43,682 nucleotides of DNA, from NCBI GenBank assembly GCA_016873095.1, contig VGYC01000043.1, positions 1 through 43,682 of the forward strand. The letters run 5' to 3'. Shown piece by piece: positions 35,713 to 43,682 of the stretch; positions within the stretch are counted from its first letter, which is position 1; each line of letters starts with the position of its first letter. The notes under the pieces were generated by a model. The model was not told where the DNA came from and made no database searches. It saw only the letters and a list, made by a program, of their open reading frames with translations. The position numbers were made by a program, and so were the translations under genes. Origin of the DNA: Planctomycetota bacterium. Its GTDB lineage: Bacteria > Planctomycetota > Planctomycetia > Gemmatales > Gemmataceae.

Positions 35713-37200
35713 ATGCGCCATTTTCCCGATCTCGATGCCTACCTTATGCTGGCGCGGGACTACAGCCTGGTGCCGGTGTACCGGCAACTGATGGGCGACA
35801 CCATTACGCCGGTGAGCGCATTCAACCGCATCCAGGAAGGAGAATGGTGTTTTCTGTTCGAGAGCGTGGTGGGCGGCGAGCGCCTCGGGCGCTACAGCTT
35901 CCTGGGGGCCGGTCCGTTTCTTACCTTTCAGGCCTGGGACCGCCGGGTGCGCATCCAGCCGGCTGGAGGCGCGCTGCAAGAGCGGGAGCACGCCGATCCG
36001 TTGCGGTTGCTGGAAGAGACAGTGCAAGCCTACCGGGCTCCGCACCTTCCGGGCTTGCCGCGTTTCTGTGGCGGGGCGGTCGGCTACGCCGGCTACGATG
36101 CCGTCCGCTATGTCGAGCGCTTGCCCAACGCGCCTCCGGACGATCGGCATCTACCCGATCTGTGCTTCGCGCTTTACGACCGCATGGTCATCTTCGATCA
36201 CATCAACAAGACCATCGCGGCGGTGGCGCACGCGCATGTGGATACCGCCGATCCGCAGCGCGGCTATGTCGAGGCTTGCGAGCGCGTGGATCGGCTGGTG
36301 CATCGGCTGCAAGCTGGTGGTGACGAGTTGCCGCTGGCCGACATCGCAGCCGCCGGCGACGTGCGCCGCGATTACACGTCGAACTTCGGGCCCGGCGCGT
36401 TTGAAAAGGCCGTCGAGCAGTGCAAGGAGTACATCCGCGCCGGCGATATCTTTCAGGTGGTTCTCAGCCAGCGCTTCCGTACCGAGACAAGGGCTAGGCC
36501 GTTTGACATCTATCGCACGCTGCGCGTGGTCAATCCCAGCCCGTTCATGTTCCATCTGAAGGTCGGCGAGTTCTGTCTCGTGGGCAGTTCGCCGGAGATC
36601 ATGGTTCGCGTCGAGGGGGACCGGGTGACGATCCGGCCGCTGGCGGGGACGCGTCGGCGCGGCGCATCGGAGGAAGAAGACGCCCGCCTTTCCGCCGAGC
36701 TGCTTGCCGACCCGAAGGAACGGGCCGAGCACATCATGCTGGTCGATCTTGGCCGCAATGATGTCGGCCGCGTGGCTCGCTTTGGCAGCGTCGAGCTGAA
36801 TGATGTGATGACCGTCGAGCGCTACAGCCACGTGATGCACATTTGCAGCAACGTGACCGGGCAACTGCAGGCGGGTAGGACTGCGTTCGATGCCCTGCGC
36901 GCGTGCCTGCCCGCCGGGACGCTGTCGGGCGCGCCGAAGGTGCGGGCCATGGAGATCATTGACGAGCTGGAGCCGCACCGTCGCGGTCCCTACGGCGGCG
37001 CCGTGGGTTACATCGATTTCAGCGGCAACATGGACACCTGCATCACGCTGCGCACCATGGTCATCATGGGGCAGACCGTCGATTTGCAAGCCGGCGCCGG
37101 CGTAGTCGCCGACAGCGTCCCGGAGAAGGAACGTGAGGAAACCGAGAACAAGGCGATGGGCCTGCTGCGGGCGCTTGATATCGCTGAGGGACGGCCATGA
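35713..37200 (+). CDS. trpE: Anthranilate synthase component I
   Basis: A 495-residue chorismate-utilising enzyme. It makes anthranilate from chorismate, with ammonia supplied by a glutamine amidotransferase subunit (TrpG), in the first step of tryptophan synthesis. The N-terminal domain has [20 protein letters not shown], matching the tryptophan feedback-site region. The catalytic domain shows [78 protein letters not shown] and [15 protein letters not shown], all typical of TrpE rather than PabB or isochorismate synthase. Start ATG 35713 follows GGAGATGCG. No trpG or other trp gene is adjacent, so the pathway is dispersed. No leader peptide or attenuator is obvious. Confidence 0.95.
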   Translation: MRHFPDLDAYLMLARDYSLVPVYRQLMGDTITPVSAFNRIQEGEWCFLFESVVGGERLGRYSFLGAGPFLTFQAWDRRVRIQPAGGALQEREHADPLRLLEETVQAYRAPHLPGLPRFCGGAVGYAGYDAVRYVERLPNAPPDDRHLPDLCFALYDRMVIFDHINKTIAAVAHAHVDTADPQRGYVEACERVDRLVHRLQAGGDELPLADIAAAGDVRRDYTSNFGPGAFEKAVEQCKEYIRAGDIFQVVLSQRFRTETRARPFDIYRTLRVVNPSPFMFHLKVGEFCLVGSSPEIMVRVEGDRVTIRPLAGTRRRGASEEEDARLSAELLADPKERAEHIMLVDLGRNDVGRVARFGSVELNDVMTVERYSHVMHICSNVTGQLQAGRTAFDALRACLPAGTLSGAPKVRAMEIIDELEPHRRGPYGGAVGYIDFSGNMDTCITLRTMVIMGQTVDLQAGAGVVADSVPEKEREETENKAMGLLRALDIAEGRP

Positions 37201-37345
37201 CGGATTGTCTCAGAATCCGGCGATCCGGGGAGGGCAGATAATTGACGGTGGACGGCCGCCACGCCATCGGCTATTCTGGAGTTACTCCCCCCAATGACGG
37301 CCCGCCATCGCCCTCACCAAACGAACAATCGATCGATGGCTAGGC

Positions 37346-38632
37346 ATGAAGCATCCCCATTCGTGCAATTCGAGCGAGCACGCACTCACGCGGCGCCAGA
37401 TGCTGCAATCCCTGGGCGTCATCGCCGGCGCCACAGGCGTGGCTGGTCTTGCCGAGCCGATCTTCGCCCAGCAAGCGCGCAGGCGGCAGAAGCAGGTCCT
37501 GTTCGTCTGGCTCGACGGCGCGATGAGCCAGCTTGAGTCCTGGGACCCCAAACCGGGAACGCAATTCGGCGGGCCATTCAAGTCGATTCAGACCCGGCTT
37601 CCAGGAGTCCGTCTGAGTGAACTGATGCCGCGCATGGCCGAGCGCATGAATCGCTTCGCCATTGTGCGCAGCATGCACACGCGATTTGAGGACCACTCGC
37701 AGGCGGTGGACCCCATTCAGCGGGGCGATCCCAAGAATCGCGGAGTACCGTACCCGTTTCTGGGCTCGGCCGTGTCCAAGCTCTTGGGGGACCAGGGCAG
37801 CGGCCTGCCGCCGTACATCCATATCAAGCCAGGCAGTGGGGGTTTTTTCTATCAGGACGCCGGTTTCCTCGGTGCAGAATATGGCGCCTTGACATTGGGG
37901 GACGGCAATCCGCCGGCGAATCTGGCAGCGCCGGAAGGCGTCACTGCCGAGATCGATCGGGCCAGAAGCGAACTGCGCGAGGCCGTCAACCAGCGTTTCT
38001 TGCGCCATCGGACCAGGCTGCTCAGCAATACCTACGAGCATACTTTCCGCATTGCCCGACAGATGATGAATCACCGCAGCCTGTTCGACCCCGCGCGGCT
38101 CGGCCGCAAGGATCTGGATCGCTACGGCGGCACGGAATTTGGGCGGCACATGTTGCAGGCACGTCGGTTGCTCGAGGCCGGCGTGACCTTCGTGAAGGTC
38201 ACCATGTATCACTGGGACACCCACGGCGACAACTTCAATTGCCACCTGAGCGGCGTGCCGCAAGTGGATCAGGCCCTGTCGGCTGTACTGGACGATCTTA
38301 CCGACCGAGGCATGTACGAGCACACGGTGGTCGTGGTGCTTTCGGAATTCGGACGGACCCCCAAGATCAATGGCCGCATCGGTCGCGACCACTGGCCGGA
38401 GTGCTGGTCGCTGGGCATTGGCGGCGGCGGCATCAGGCCGGGGGTCGTCATCGGCGCCACCAGTGCCAAGGGCACTTTCAATGCCGGCGCTGAATACGAT
38501 ATCGGCCACGTGTTCCACACCATCTTTCGCGCCCTGGGCATCAACCCCGACAAGACCGAGTACGACAACAACGGCCAACCGCTGCCGATTGCCCACGAGG
38601 ACTGCTCGGCCATCAGGGGACTGCTCGCCTGA
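37346..38632 (+). CDS. DUF1501 protein (sulfatase/phosphatase-like fold), Tat-exported
   Basis: A 428-residue protein beginning with a twin-arginine signal (LTRRQMLQSLGVIAGATGVA, Arg16-Arg17), so it is exported folded. The domain is DUF1501, related to the alkaline phosphatase/sulfatase superfamily: VLFVWLDGAMSQLESWDPKP near the N-terminus carries the acidic metal-site candidates, HWDTHGDNF is in the middle and SEFGRTPKINGR...RDHW near 345-360. In planctomycetes DUF1501 genes almost always sit next to DUF1549/DUF1553 genes, as here. Substrate is unknown; a role in degrading sulfated or complex polysaccharides has been suggested for such clusters but not shown. It is the first of four genes, followed after 51 bases by a WD40 gene. 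Confidence 0.92.
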   Translation: MKHPHSCNSSEHALTRRQMLQSLGVIAGATGVAGLAEPIFAQQARRRQKQVLFVWLDGAMSQLESWDPKPGTQFGGPFKSIQTRLPGVRLSELMPRMAERMNRFAIVRSMHTRFEDHSQAVDPIQRGDPKNRGVPYPFLGSAVSKLLGDQGSGLPPYIHIKPGSGGFFYQDAGFLGAEYGALTLGDGNPPANLAAPEGVTAEIDRARSELREAVNQRFLRHRTRLLSNTYEHTFRIARQMMNHRSLFDPARLGRKDLDRYGGTEFGRHMLQARRLLEAGVTFVKVTMYHWDTHGDNFNCHLSGVPQVDQALSAVLDDLTDRGMYEHTVVVVLSEFGRTPKINGRIGRDHWPECWSLGIGGGGIRPGVVIGATSAKGTFNAGAEYDIGHVFHTIFRALGINPDKTEYDNNGQPLPIAHEDCSAIRGLLA

Positions 38633-38683
38633 GCCTGCGTGGTTGAACCTGCTTCGTGTGTTCACCGTTCGGAGAACGAGCCA

Positions 38684-39730
38684 ATGAAGATCGAGCCGAA
38701 GGCAACCAAGCTGGAGCGCGTGGTCCGCTACGAACGGCAGATGCATTGCTGCCGTCTCAGTCCCGATGGCGCTTACCTGTACGGCGCCGGCTTCGACGGC
38801 AGACTGCACCGCTGGACCCTGAACCAGAAAGACCGGCACGAGTCGTTCGCCGCTCACCAGGGCTGGGTCGAAACCATGGTGTTGCATCCGGACGGCTCAC
38901 AGCTATTCACCGCCGATTCGTGGGGCCAGGTCAGTTGCTGGCCGGTGGGTCCGGGCATTCCCAAGCGCCGCTGGACGATCCAGGACGCGCATTTAACCTG
39001 GCTGCGGCGCGTGACCGTCAGTCCACGCGGCGACCGGATCGCCACCTGCGGTAATGACCACAAAGTCCGCGTCTTCTCCTCAGGCGAAGGCAAGCTGATC
39101 CGCGAATTGACGGGTCACGAGCACGCCGTCCTGAGCCTCGCTTTTCATGCCGACGGCAAGAGTCTGACCAGCGGCGATCTCTTCGGAAACGTCAGGCACT
39201 GGGACCTGAGCACCGGCAAATGCCTTCGCAGTCTGGACGCTTCCAGGCTCTACAAGAAGTTTCACCAGTATGACCAGGGCGGCGTTCGTTGCATGACCTT
39301 CGACACGGCCTTCCGATGCCTTTACTGCGGCGGCTTTGAGGGAACCAATGCCAACCAGGCCCAGGGCACGCCCACGGTCATCGCGCTCGACTGGGCGAGC
39401 GGGAAGATTCAGACGATCATGACACCGCGAAATGCATTCACCGGACCGATCCTCGATGTCGTCTATCACCCGGCCGGATACCTGATCGGCGCCGGCAGCA
39501 GCGAGGCAGGCGGGGTGCTGTGGTTCTGGAAGCCGGGGCAGGCGAAGAACCAGCACGAGGTCCGCTACGAGAACTCATTCCGCGGCCTTGATCTGCATCG
39601 CAACGGTGCCCGTCTAGCCGCCGCGGCGTTCGGCGATCGCGGCGGTCAACGCGGCGGCAACGGACGACGCCTCACCAACGGCGAATATGTCGGCTTCGAG
39701 GGCAGCATCGCGCTTTATACGCTAGCATGA
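38684..39730 (+). CDS. WD40-repeat protein, single propeller
   Basis: Start ATG 38684 has GGAG at 38671-38674 and gives 348 residues; the open extension to 38639 has no support. There is no signal peptide, unlike the genes on either side, so it may be cytoplasmic. Six to seven WD40 blades fill the protein: MHCCRLSPDGAYLYGAGFDG, VETMVLHPDGSQLFTADSWG, LRRVTVSPRGDRIATCGNDH, VLSLAFHADGKSLTSGDLFG and a divergent last pair. A Gly/Arg-rich patch (GDRGGQRGGNGRR) lies near the C-terminus. It lies between DUF1501 and DUF1549 genes (51- and 54-base gaps), and such WD40 genes recur in these clusters, probably as scaffolds. Confidence 0.88.
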   Translation: MKIEPKATKLERVVRYERQMHCCRLSPDGAYLYGAGFDGRLHRWTLNQKDRHESFAAHQGWVETMVLHPDGSQLFTADSWGQVSCWPVGPGIPKRRWTIQDAHLTWLRRVTVSPRGDRIATCGNDHKVRVFSSGEGKLIRELTGHEHAVLSLAFHADGKSLTSGDLFGNVRHWDLSTGKCLRSLDASRLYKKFHQYDQGGVRCMTFDTAFRCLYCGGFEGTNANQAQGTPTVIALDWASGKIQTIMTPRNAFTGPILDVVYHPAGYLIGAGSSEAGGVLWFWKPGQAKNQHEVRYENSFRGLDLHRNGARLAAAAFGDRGGQRGGNGRRLTNGEYVGFEGSIALYTLA

Positions 39731-39784
39731 TCGGTCGAGTGCCGACTGCCCACGCCCGGCAGTAGACGGGAACACGAGGTTGTC

Positions 39785-41431
39785 ATGACGAACAGGTTGG
39801 TAATCTTGTGCGTGTGGGCAGTGACGGCGTCCGTGGTCTCCGGGCAGCAACCGGTGCACCAGCGCATCGACAAGGCGACTGCGGAACGTAACGGTGGCGC
39901 GATGGCGAGCCTTGCCTCCGACGCGGAGTTTTTGCGTCGTGTGTATCTCGACTTGACCGGCATCATTCCGGCCGCCGCCGAAACACGGAAGTTTCTCGCC
40001 GACTCAGACCCGAACAAACGTGCCAAAACGATCGACTTGCTGCTGGCAAGCAAGGACTTCTCCCGCCGCATGCGCGAGGTGGTGAGCGTCATGTTGCTCG
40101 AGCGCCGCGCGGGCACGGTCATCTCCGATCAGGAGTGGAACAAGTTTGTCGAGGGCGCGTTCGCGGCCGACATGCCCTGGGATCAATTCGTTCGCGAATT
40201 GATCTCGGCAGACGGCAGCGATGCCAGGACACGGCCTGCCATTCGTTTTTTCGTCGATGGCGGGCGAAGTTCGCATGACCAGATGACGCAGGACGTCGCG
40301 CGCCTGTTTCTTGGTATGAACCTGCAGTGCGCCCAGTGTCACAATGATCGCAATATTCGCGAATACGAACAGGCGCATTATTTCGGCATCTACGCGTACC
40401 TTCGCCAGAGCAAGCTGCAAACCGACAAGTCACAGAGGGCTTTTCTGATCGAAACCGTCGCCAAGGACAAGATGGAGTTTCAGTCGGTCTTCTCCAAGAA
40501 CAAGCAGTTCACCGGGCCGCGCCTGCCCGATCGTGGCGAGGTCGCCGTGCCCGCGTTCAAGAAGGGAGACGAGTGCGCGGCTCCCGCCAAGGACGGGTTT
40601 CCGGGTGTGCCGAAATTTCGGCCACGGCAGCTGCTGGCGCGTGACCTGACCGCTGCTGATAACCGTCGTTTCGTCCGCAATGCCGTCAATCGATTCTGGT
40701 TCCTGATGATGGGCCGCGGCCTGGTGCACCCGCTTGATCTGTTGCATGTCAAGAACCCGGCTTCGCATCCGGATTTGCTTGAATTTCTTGTGGATGACTT
40801 TGTTGCCCACAAGTTTGACGTCAAATACTTGCTCCGCCAGATTGCTCTCAGCCAGTCCTACCAGCGTTCCAGCATCCTTCCCGGCGATATCGATCCCGCA
40901 GCCGTGAAACCAGAGAGCTATCGCGTCGCCAATGCGAAGGGATTGTCCTCGGAACAGCTGGCCTGGAGCTTGATGCGCGCGACCGGCAATCTCGAACGCA
41001 TCGCGGCCACGCCGCTGTCGAAGAAGTCGAAATTCACGTACAAGGACTATGTGAATGGACGGCTTCCGGCGCCTGACAATCTCTCCGACGTCATGAAGCT
41101 TTTTGCAGCCGCATTCGGCAACTCGGCCGGCAGCCCGGAAGTCGATTTCACCCCTTCGGCCAGCCAGTCGCTGTTCTTGCTGAATGACAAATTGCTCCGG
41201 AACTGGCTGACGCCGCGCGACGGCAACCTGGTTGACAGGTTGACGAAGGAAAGCAATTCCGACAGGATCGCCGAAGAACTCTATCTGGTCAGCTTGAGCC
41301 GATTGCCCGACGATGAAGAGAAAGCTCTGGTCCGCGGTTCTCTCGAACGACACAAGAGTCGGCGCTCGCAAGCGCTCGGTGATTTAGCATGGGCACTGCT
41401 GACTTCCGCCGAGTTTCGCCTCAACCATTGA
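39785..41431 (+). CDS. DUF1549/DUF1553 protein with CxxCH motif
   Basis: A 548-residue exported protein (signal MTNRLVILCVWAVTASVVSG). The DUF1549 part (about 25-235) has the hallmark FLRRVYLDLTGIIPAAAETR and the CxxCH motif Cys182-Ala-Gln-Cys185-His186 in LQCAQCHND, which could bind haem c or a metal. The DUF1553 part (about 285-545) has NRRFVRNAVNRFWFLMMGRG, SYQRSS and the C-terminal ELYLVSLSRLPDDEEKALVR. The usual cytochrome-like PSCyt1 domain at the N-terminus is missing. GAGG lies nine bases ahead of ATG 39785. It is the central member of the DUF1501-WD40-DUF1549-DUF1501 cluster. Biochemical activity of the family is unknown. Confidence 0.92.
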   Translation: MTNRLVILCVWAVTASVVSGQQPVHQRIDKATAERNGGAMASLASDAEFLRRVYLDLTGIIPAAAETRKFLADSDPNKRAKTIDLLLASKDFSRRMREVVSVMLLERRAGTVISDQEWNKFVEGAFAADMPWDQFVRELISADGSDARTRPAIRFFVDGGRSSHDQMTQDVARLFLGMNLQCAQCHNDRNIREYEQAHYFGIYAYLRQSKLQTDKSQRAFLIETVAKDKMEFQSVFSKNKQFTGPRLPDRGEVAVPAFKKGDECAAPAKDGFPGVPKFRPRQLLARDLTAADNRRFVRNAVNRFWFLMMGRGLVHPLDLLHVKNPASHPDLLEFLVDDFVAHKFDVKYLLRQIALSQSYQRSSILPGDIDPAAVKPESYRVANAKGLSSEQLAWSLMRATGNLERIAATPLSKKSKFTYKDYVNGRLPAPDNLSDVMKLFAAAFGNSAGSPEVDFTPSASQSLFLLNDKLLRNWLTPRDGNLVDRLTKESNSDRIAEELYLVSLSRLPDDEEKALVRGSLERHKSRRSQALGDLAWALLTSAEFRLNH

Positions 41432-41578
41432 AGGTACGGTTACGGACAGCCAGTTCATCCCGGTTCTCCGCTTGAGAGTTCACCGAGACAACCGAGAACA
41501 CGGCTTCGAGATTTTCCTTGCCGGCCCAACCGGTTACCTTACAGTCAGCAGGCAGAGAATGCTGATTCGGAGAGAGCC

Positions 41579-43057
41579 ATGCTTCGCATCCTGGGCTCGC
41601 CAAGAACGGCATGTGACGGCATGACGAGGCGCGACCTGCTTCATCTGGGCGGACTGGGTTTGTTTGGAGTCGGAGTCGCGGACTTGTTTCGCCTGCAAGA
41701 CGCACAAGCGGCCGGCGGCCGCGACAGTCATTTCGGCCGCGCCCGCTCCTGTATTCTCATCCACCTGTTCGGAGCCCATGCGCAGCACGAAACATTTGAT
41801 CCCAAACCAGATGCGCCTGCCGAGATACAGGGCGAGCTGAAAGCGATCGCCACCTCCGTTCCGGGAGTGTCGATCGGTGAAGGGCTGCCCAGAATTGCCC
41901 GGGTCATGGATCGATTGACGGTGGTTCGGTCGCTGACGCATCCGTGGCCGTTTCACGGTGTCCATTATGCATTGTCCGGAATCCCGACGATCAGCCAGAC
42001 GGTGGAAGCGGACCCGACCGACCGCAGCCTGTGGCCATTTATCGGATCGGTAGTGGATTACGTCGAGGCGGGACGAGCGAACTCGGCGCCGGCCATGCCG
42101 CAGAATATCGCCCTGCCCTTCCGGCTTTATTCCAGGGCGAACTTTCGACTGCTGGGCGGCCCTTATGCCGGTTTCCTGGGCAGCCGCTTCGATCCGATCT
42201 GGACCGAGTTTGCGGGCCGTGGGACGCGCGCGGTTCCAAATCCAACGGCCAAACCCGATGTCTTCGATCCCTACGGCGGCATCCGCGCCGAAGACGGTAT
42301 CGATCTCACCGGGCCGATTCCCACCGATCTTTCGCCGCAACGAGTCGGGCTCAGGCGGTCGCTGCTCCAGCAACTGGACCAGAGCCGTTCCTGGCTCGAT
42401 GGGCAGGACCGCGTCCAGGCTTTTGGCCGGCACCAGGAACTGGCCTACGCGCTGCTGACTTCACCGCGGCTGGCACGCGCGCTGGATATCCATCAGGAGT
42501 CGGAGGCTGTCCGGACACGCTACGGCATGACGCTTTTCGGACAGTCGCTGCTGGCGGCCCGCCGGTTGGTCGAAGGAGGTGGACGTTTCGTGACCGTGTT
42601 CTGGGACGCATACGGCGATGCGACCGGCGGCTGGGACACGCACTACTACCACTACCCACGTCTCAAGGAACTGCTCTTGCCCGGTCTGGATGAAGCATTC
42701 TCGGCGTTGATTCTCGATCTGGAGGCGCGTGGTCTTCTCGATGAGACGCTGGTCCTGGTATTGAGCGAGCATGGCCGGACGCCGCGGCTGACCAACCGGC
42801 CCGGCGGCGGCCGCGAACACTGGTCGTCAGCATACTGCGGAGTCCTGGCCGGCGGCGGCGCGGCGCGCGGTGGAATCGTGGGCCGAAGCGACGGGAGCGG
42901 CGGACAGGTTGCCGATACACCCGTGTCACCCAAAGATATTCTCGCCACCGCCTTGCATCTGCTCGGCGTCGATCCACACATGATGGTACCCGACCGCCTC
43001 AATCGACCCGTGCCTGTCGCCGGCGACGGTCTCGTACGACCGGAGATCCTTGGCTAG
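41579..43057 (+). CDS. DUF1501 protein, second paralogue, Tat-exported
   Basis: A 492-residue protein with GGAGAG ahead of ATG 41579. The leader holds the planctomycete pattern CDGMTRRDLLHLGGLGLFGV with Arg17-Arg18, a Tat signal. The DUF1501 domain shows ARSCILIHLFGAHAQHETFD, IARVMDRLTVVRSLTHPWPF, GGWDTHYYHYPRLKELLLPG and LSEHGRTPRLTNRPGGGREHW. It differs from the first paralogue in length and has more His in the active region, so the two may act on different substrates. It lies 147 bases behind the DUF1549 gene; the longer gap may hold its own promoter. Confidence 0.92.
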   Translation: MLRILGSPRTACDGMTRRDLLHLGGLGLFGVGVADLFRLQDAQAAGGRDSHFGRARSCILIHLFGAHAQHETFDPKPDAPAEIQGELKAIATSVPGVSIGEGLPRIARVMDRLTVVRSLTHPWPFHGVHYALSGIPTISQTVEADPTDRSLWPFIGSVVDYVEAGRANSAPAMPQNIALPFRLYSRANFRLLGGPYAGFLGSRFDPIWTEFAGRGTRAVPNPTAKPDVFDPYGGIRAEDGIDLTGPIPTDLSPQRVGLRRSLLQQLDQSRSWLDGQDRVQAFGRHQELAYALLTSPRLARALDIHQESEAVRTRYGMTLFGQSLLAARRLVEGGGRFVTVFWDAYGDATGGWDTHYYHYPRLKELLLPGLDEAFSALILDLEARGLLDETLVLVLSEHGRTPRLTNRPGGGREHWSSAYCGVLAGGGAARGGIVGRSDGSGGQVADTPVSPKDILATALHLLGVDPHMMVPDRLNRPVPVAGDGLVRPEILG

Positions 43058-43166
43058 CCGCGTCCCCTCTGCTCCACACGCCACGAAAGCGACAGCCCGC
43101 TCGCCTGGGCATAAGATACCTGGGTAACTCGCTTCAAGTGCGAGCAAGACCCCAGGCGGAGCAGCC

Positions 43167-43592
43167 ATGGCCCAGAAGAAGAAAACGGCGCGTGTGACTG
43201 CCCCAAAGAGAACGAAAAAGCCGCCGGCGAAACCAAGGTCGAATCGGAAGAAGACGGACCCCGGTGACGGTGCCGGAAACGTGGCAGCCGCGAACTTCGC
43301 CGCGATCGACATGCTGCCGCTGGAACGAAACGACGCGCGGACAGGCACGGACATTGCCGCCCTGAAGCAAGGCTTCGTCAATAATCTGCACTACGTGCAG
43401 GCCAAGTTTCCGGCGGTCGCCACGCGGAACGACTACTACATGGCATTGGCCTACACGGTTCGCGACCGGCTGCTGCACCGCTGGATTCACACGGCCCAGA
43501 CCTATTACGAACAAGCCAGCCGCACGGTCGGCTACCTGTCCGCCGAATACCTGCTCGGCCCGCACTTGGGCAACTGTAATGGTTCAGCCTGA
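43167..43592 (+). pseudogene. glgP: Glycogen phosphorylase, N-terminal fragment interrupted at 43574
   Basis: Residues 1-35 are a Lys/Pro-rich tail (MAQKKKTARVTAPKRTKKPP) and residues about 60-136 match the start of glycogen/starch phosphorylase: ALKQGFVNNLHYVQAKFP, DYYMALAYTVRDRLLHRWIH, RTVGYLSAEYLLGPHLGN. Intact enzymes are over 800 residues and continue GPHLGNNLLNLGI; here the frame reads CNGSA-stop right after GPHLGN. The break falls at 43574/43575, after which the DNA no longer looks like phosphorylase. The pyridoxal phosphate Lys and phosphate site are absent, so the fragment cannot be active. The Lys-rich N-terminal extension is unusual and may be lineage-specific. It is 109 bases behind the second DUF1501 gene. 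Confidence 0.8.
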
Positions 43593-43682
43593 TCTGGAAA
43601 AACGCGACGTTCGAGTTAGCGACAAAAATGACATCCCTTGAAACGCTCAGGGGATTGTACACGTGCTTGGGTCCGAGGCTAC
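43575..43682. mobile_element. End of an inserted element (possibly IS66-like), running off the window
   Basis: Foreign sequence starts where the phosphorylase match stops: TGTAATGGTTCAGCCTGATC. The terminal GTAA at 43576-43579 is a hallmark of IS66-family ends, but no transposase gene is visible in the remaining 108 bases, and the other terminus is outside. It does not match the element end at the left edge of the window, so two different elements are involved. Confidence 0.4.

Noticed and set aside
37340-38887. 515-codon minus-strand frame opposite the first DUF1501 gene
   Set aside because: Shadow of a clear Tat-exported DUF1501 gene and spans the gap into the next gene; no ribosome site or domain.

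Overview
The window reads as chromosomal DNA of a planctomycete, most likely of the Gemmata/Gemmataceae type. The DNA is GC-rich and coding density is moderate. It carries families that are greatly expanded in that group: two DUF1501 proteins, a DUF1549/DUF1553 protein, a DUF1559 pseudopilin-like protein, WD40 and HEAT-repeat proteins, a DUF1080 domain, a Ser/Thr kinase and a Gld-type ABC system with a DUF4340 protein. Family calls rest on reading the translations; no database search was possible.

Layout. 1-204 is the tail of a transposase; directly behind it lies a 5'-truncated gene for a giant secreted-type scaffold (three seven-bladed WD40 propellers, two DUF4019 units, a DUF1080 domain), which is also split by a one-base frameshift near 4107. 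5454-13421 is a minus-strand block: a DUF11-repeat lipoprotein, a small membrane protein, two HEAT-repeat proteins, a DUF1559 protein and an M28 aminopeptidase. 13692-18351 is on the plus strand: a NodT-type outer-membrane efflux lipoprotein, a small Cys-rich secreted protein and a fused alpha/beta hydrolase-glycosidase-like propeller. 18591-25817 holds putA (minus), a Ser/Thr kinase (plus), a POT peptide transporter with a small membrane protein (minus) and an LL-diaminopimelate aminotransferase (minus).

25931-34822 is plus-strand: an ECF-like sigma factor, then a four-gene Gld-like ABC transporter operon (ATPase, permease, GldG-like auxiliary protein, DUF4340 protein). 34837-37200 holds two small genes and trpE. 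37346-43057 is a planctomycete cluster DUF1501-WD40-DUF1549-DUF1501. The last gene is the N-terminus of a glycogen phosphorylase that is cut off at 43574 by foreign sequence running to the window end.

Metabolically the window touches proline catabolism (PutA), lysine/peptidoglycan precursor synthesis (DapL), tryptophan synthesis (TrpE), peptide uptake (POT, possibly fed by the M28 peptidase) and glycogen breakdown. The most unusual points are the mobile-element breaks at both ends, the three-propeller WD40/DUF4019/DUF1080 protein and its decay, a palindromic repeat translated in frame inside PutA, and the hydrolase-propeller fusion. No complete new defence or biosynthetic system is evident. 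No rRNA, tRNA or CRISPR array was recognised.
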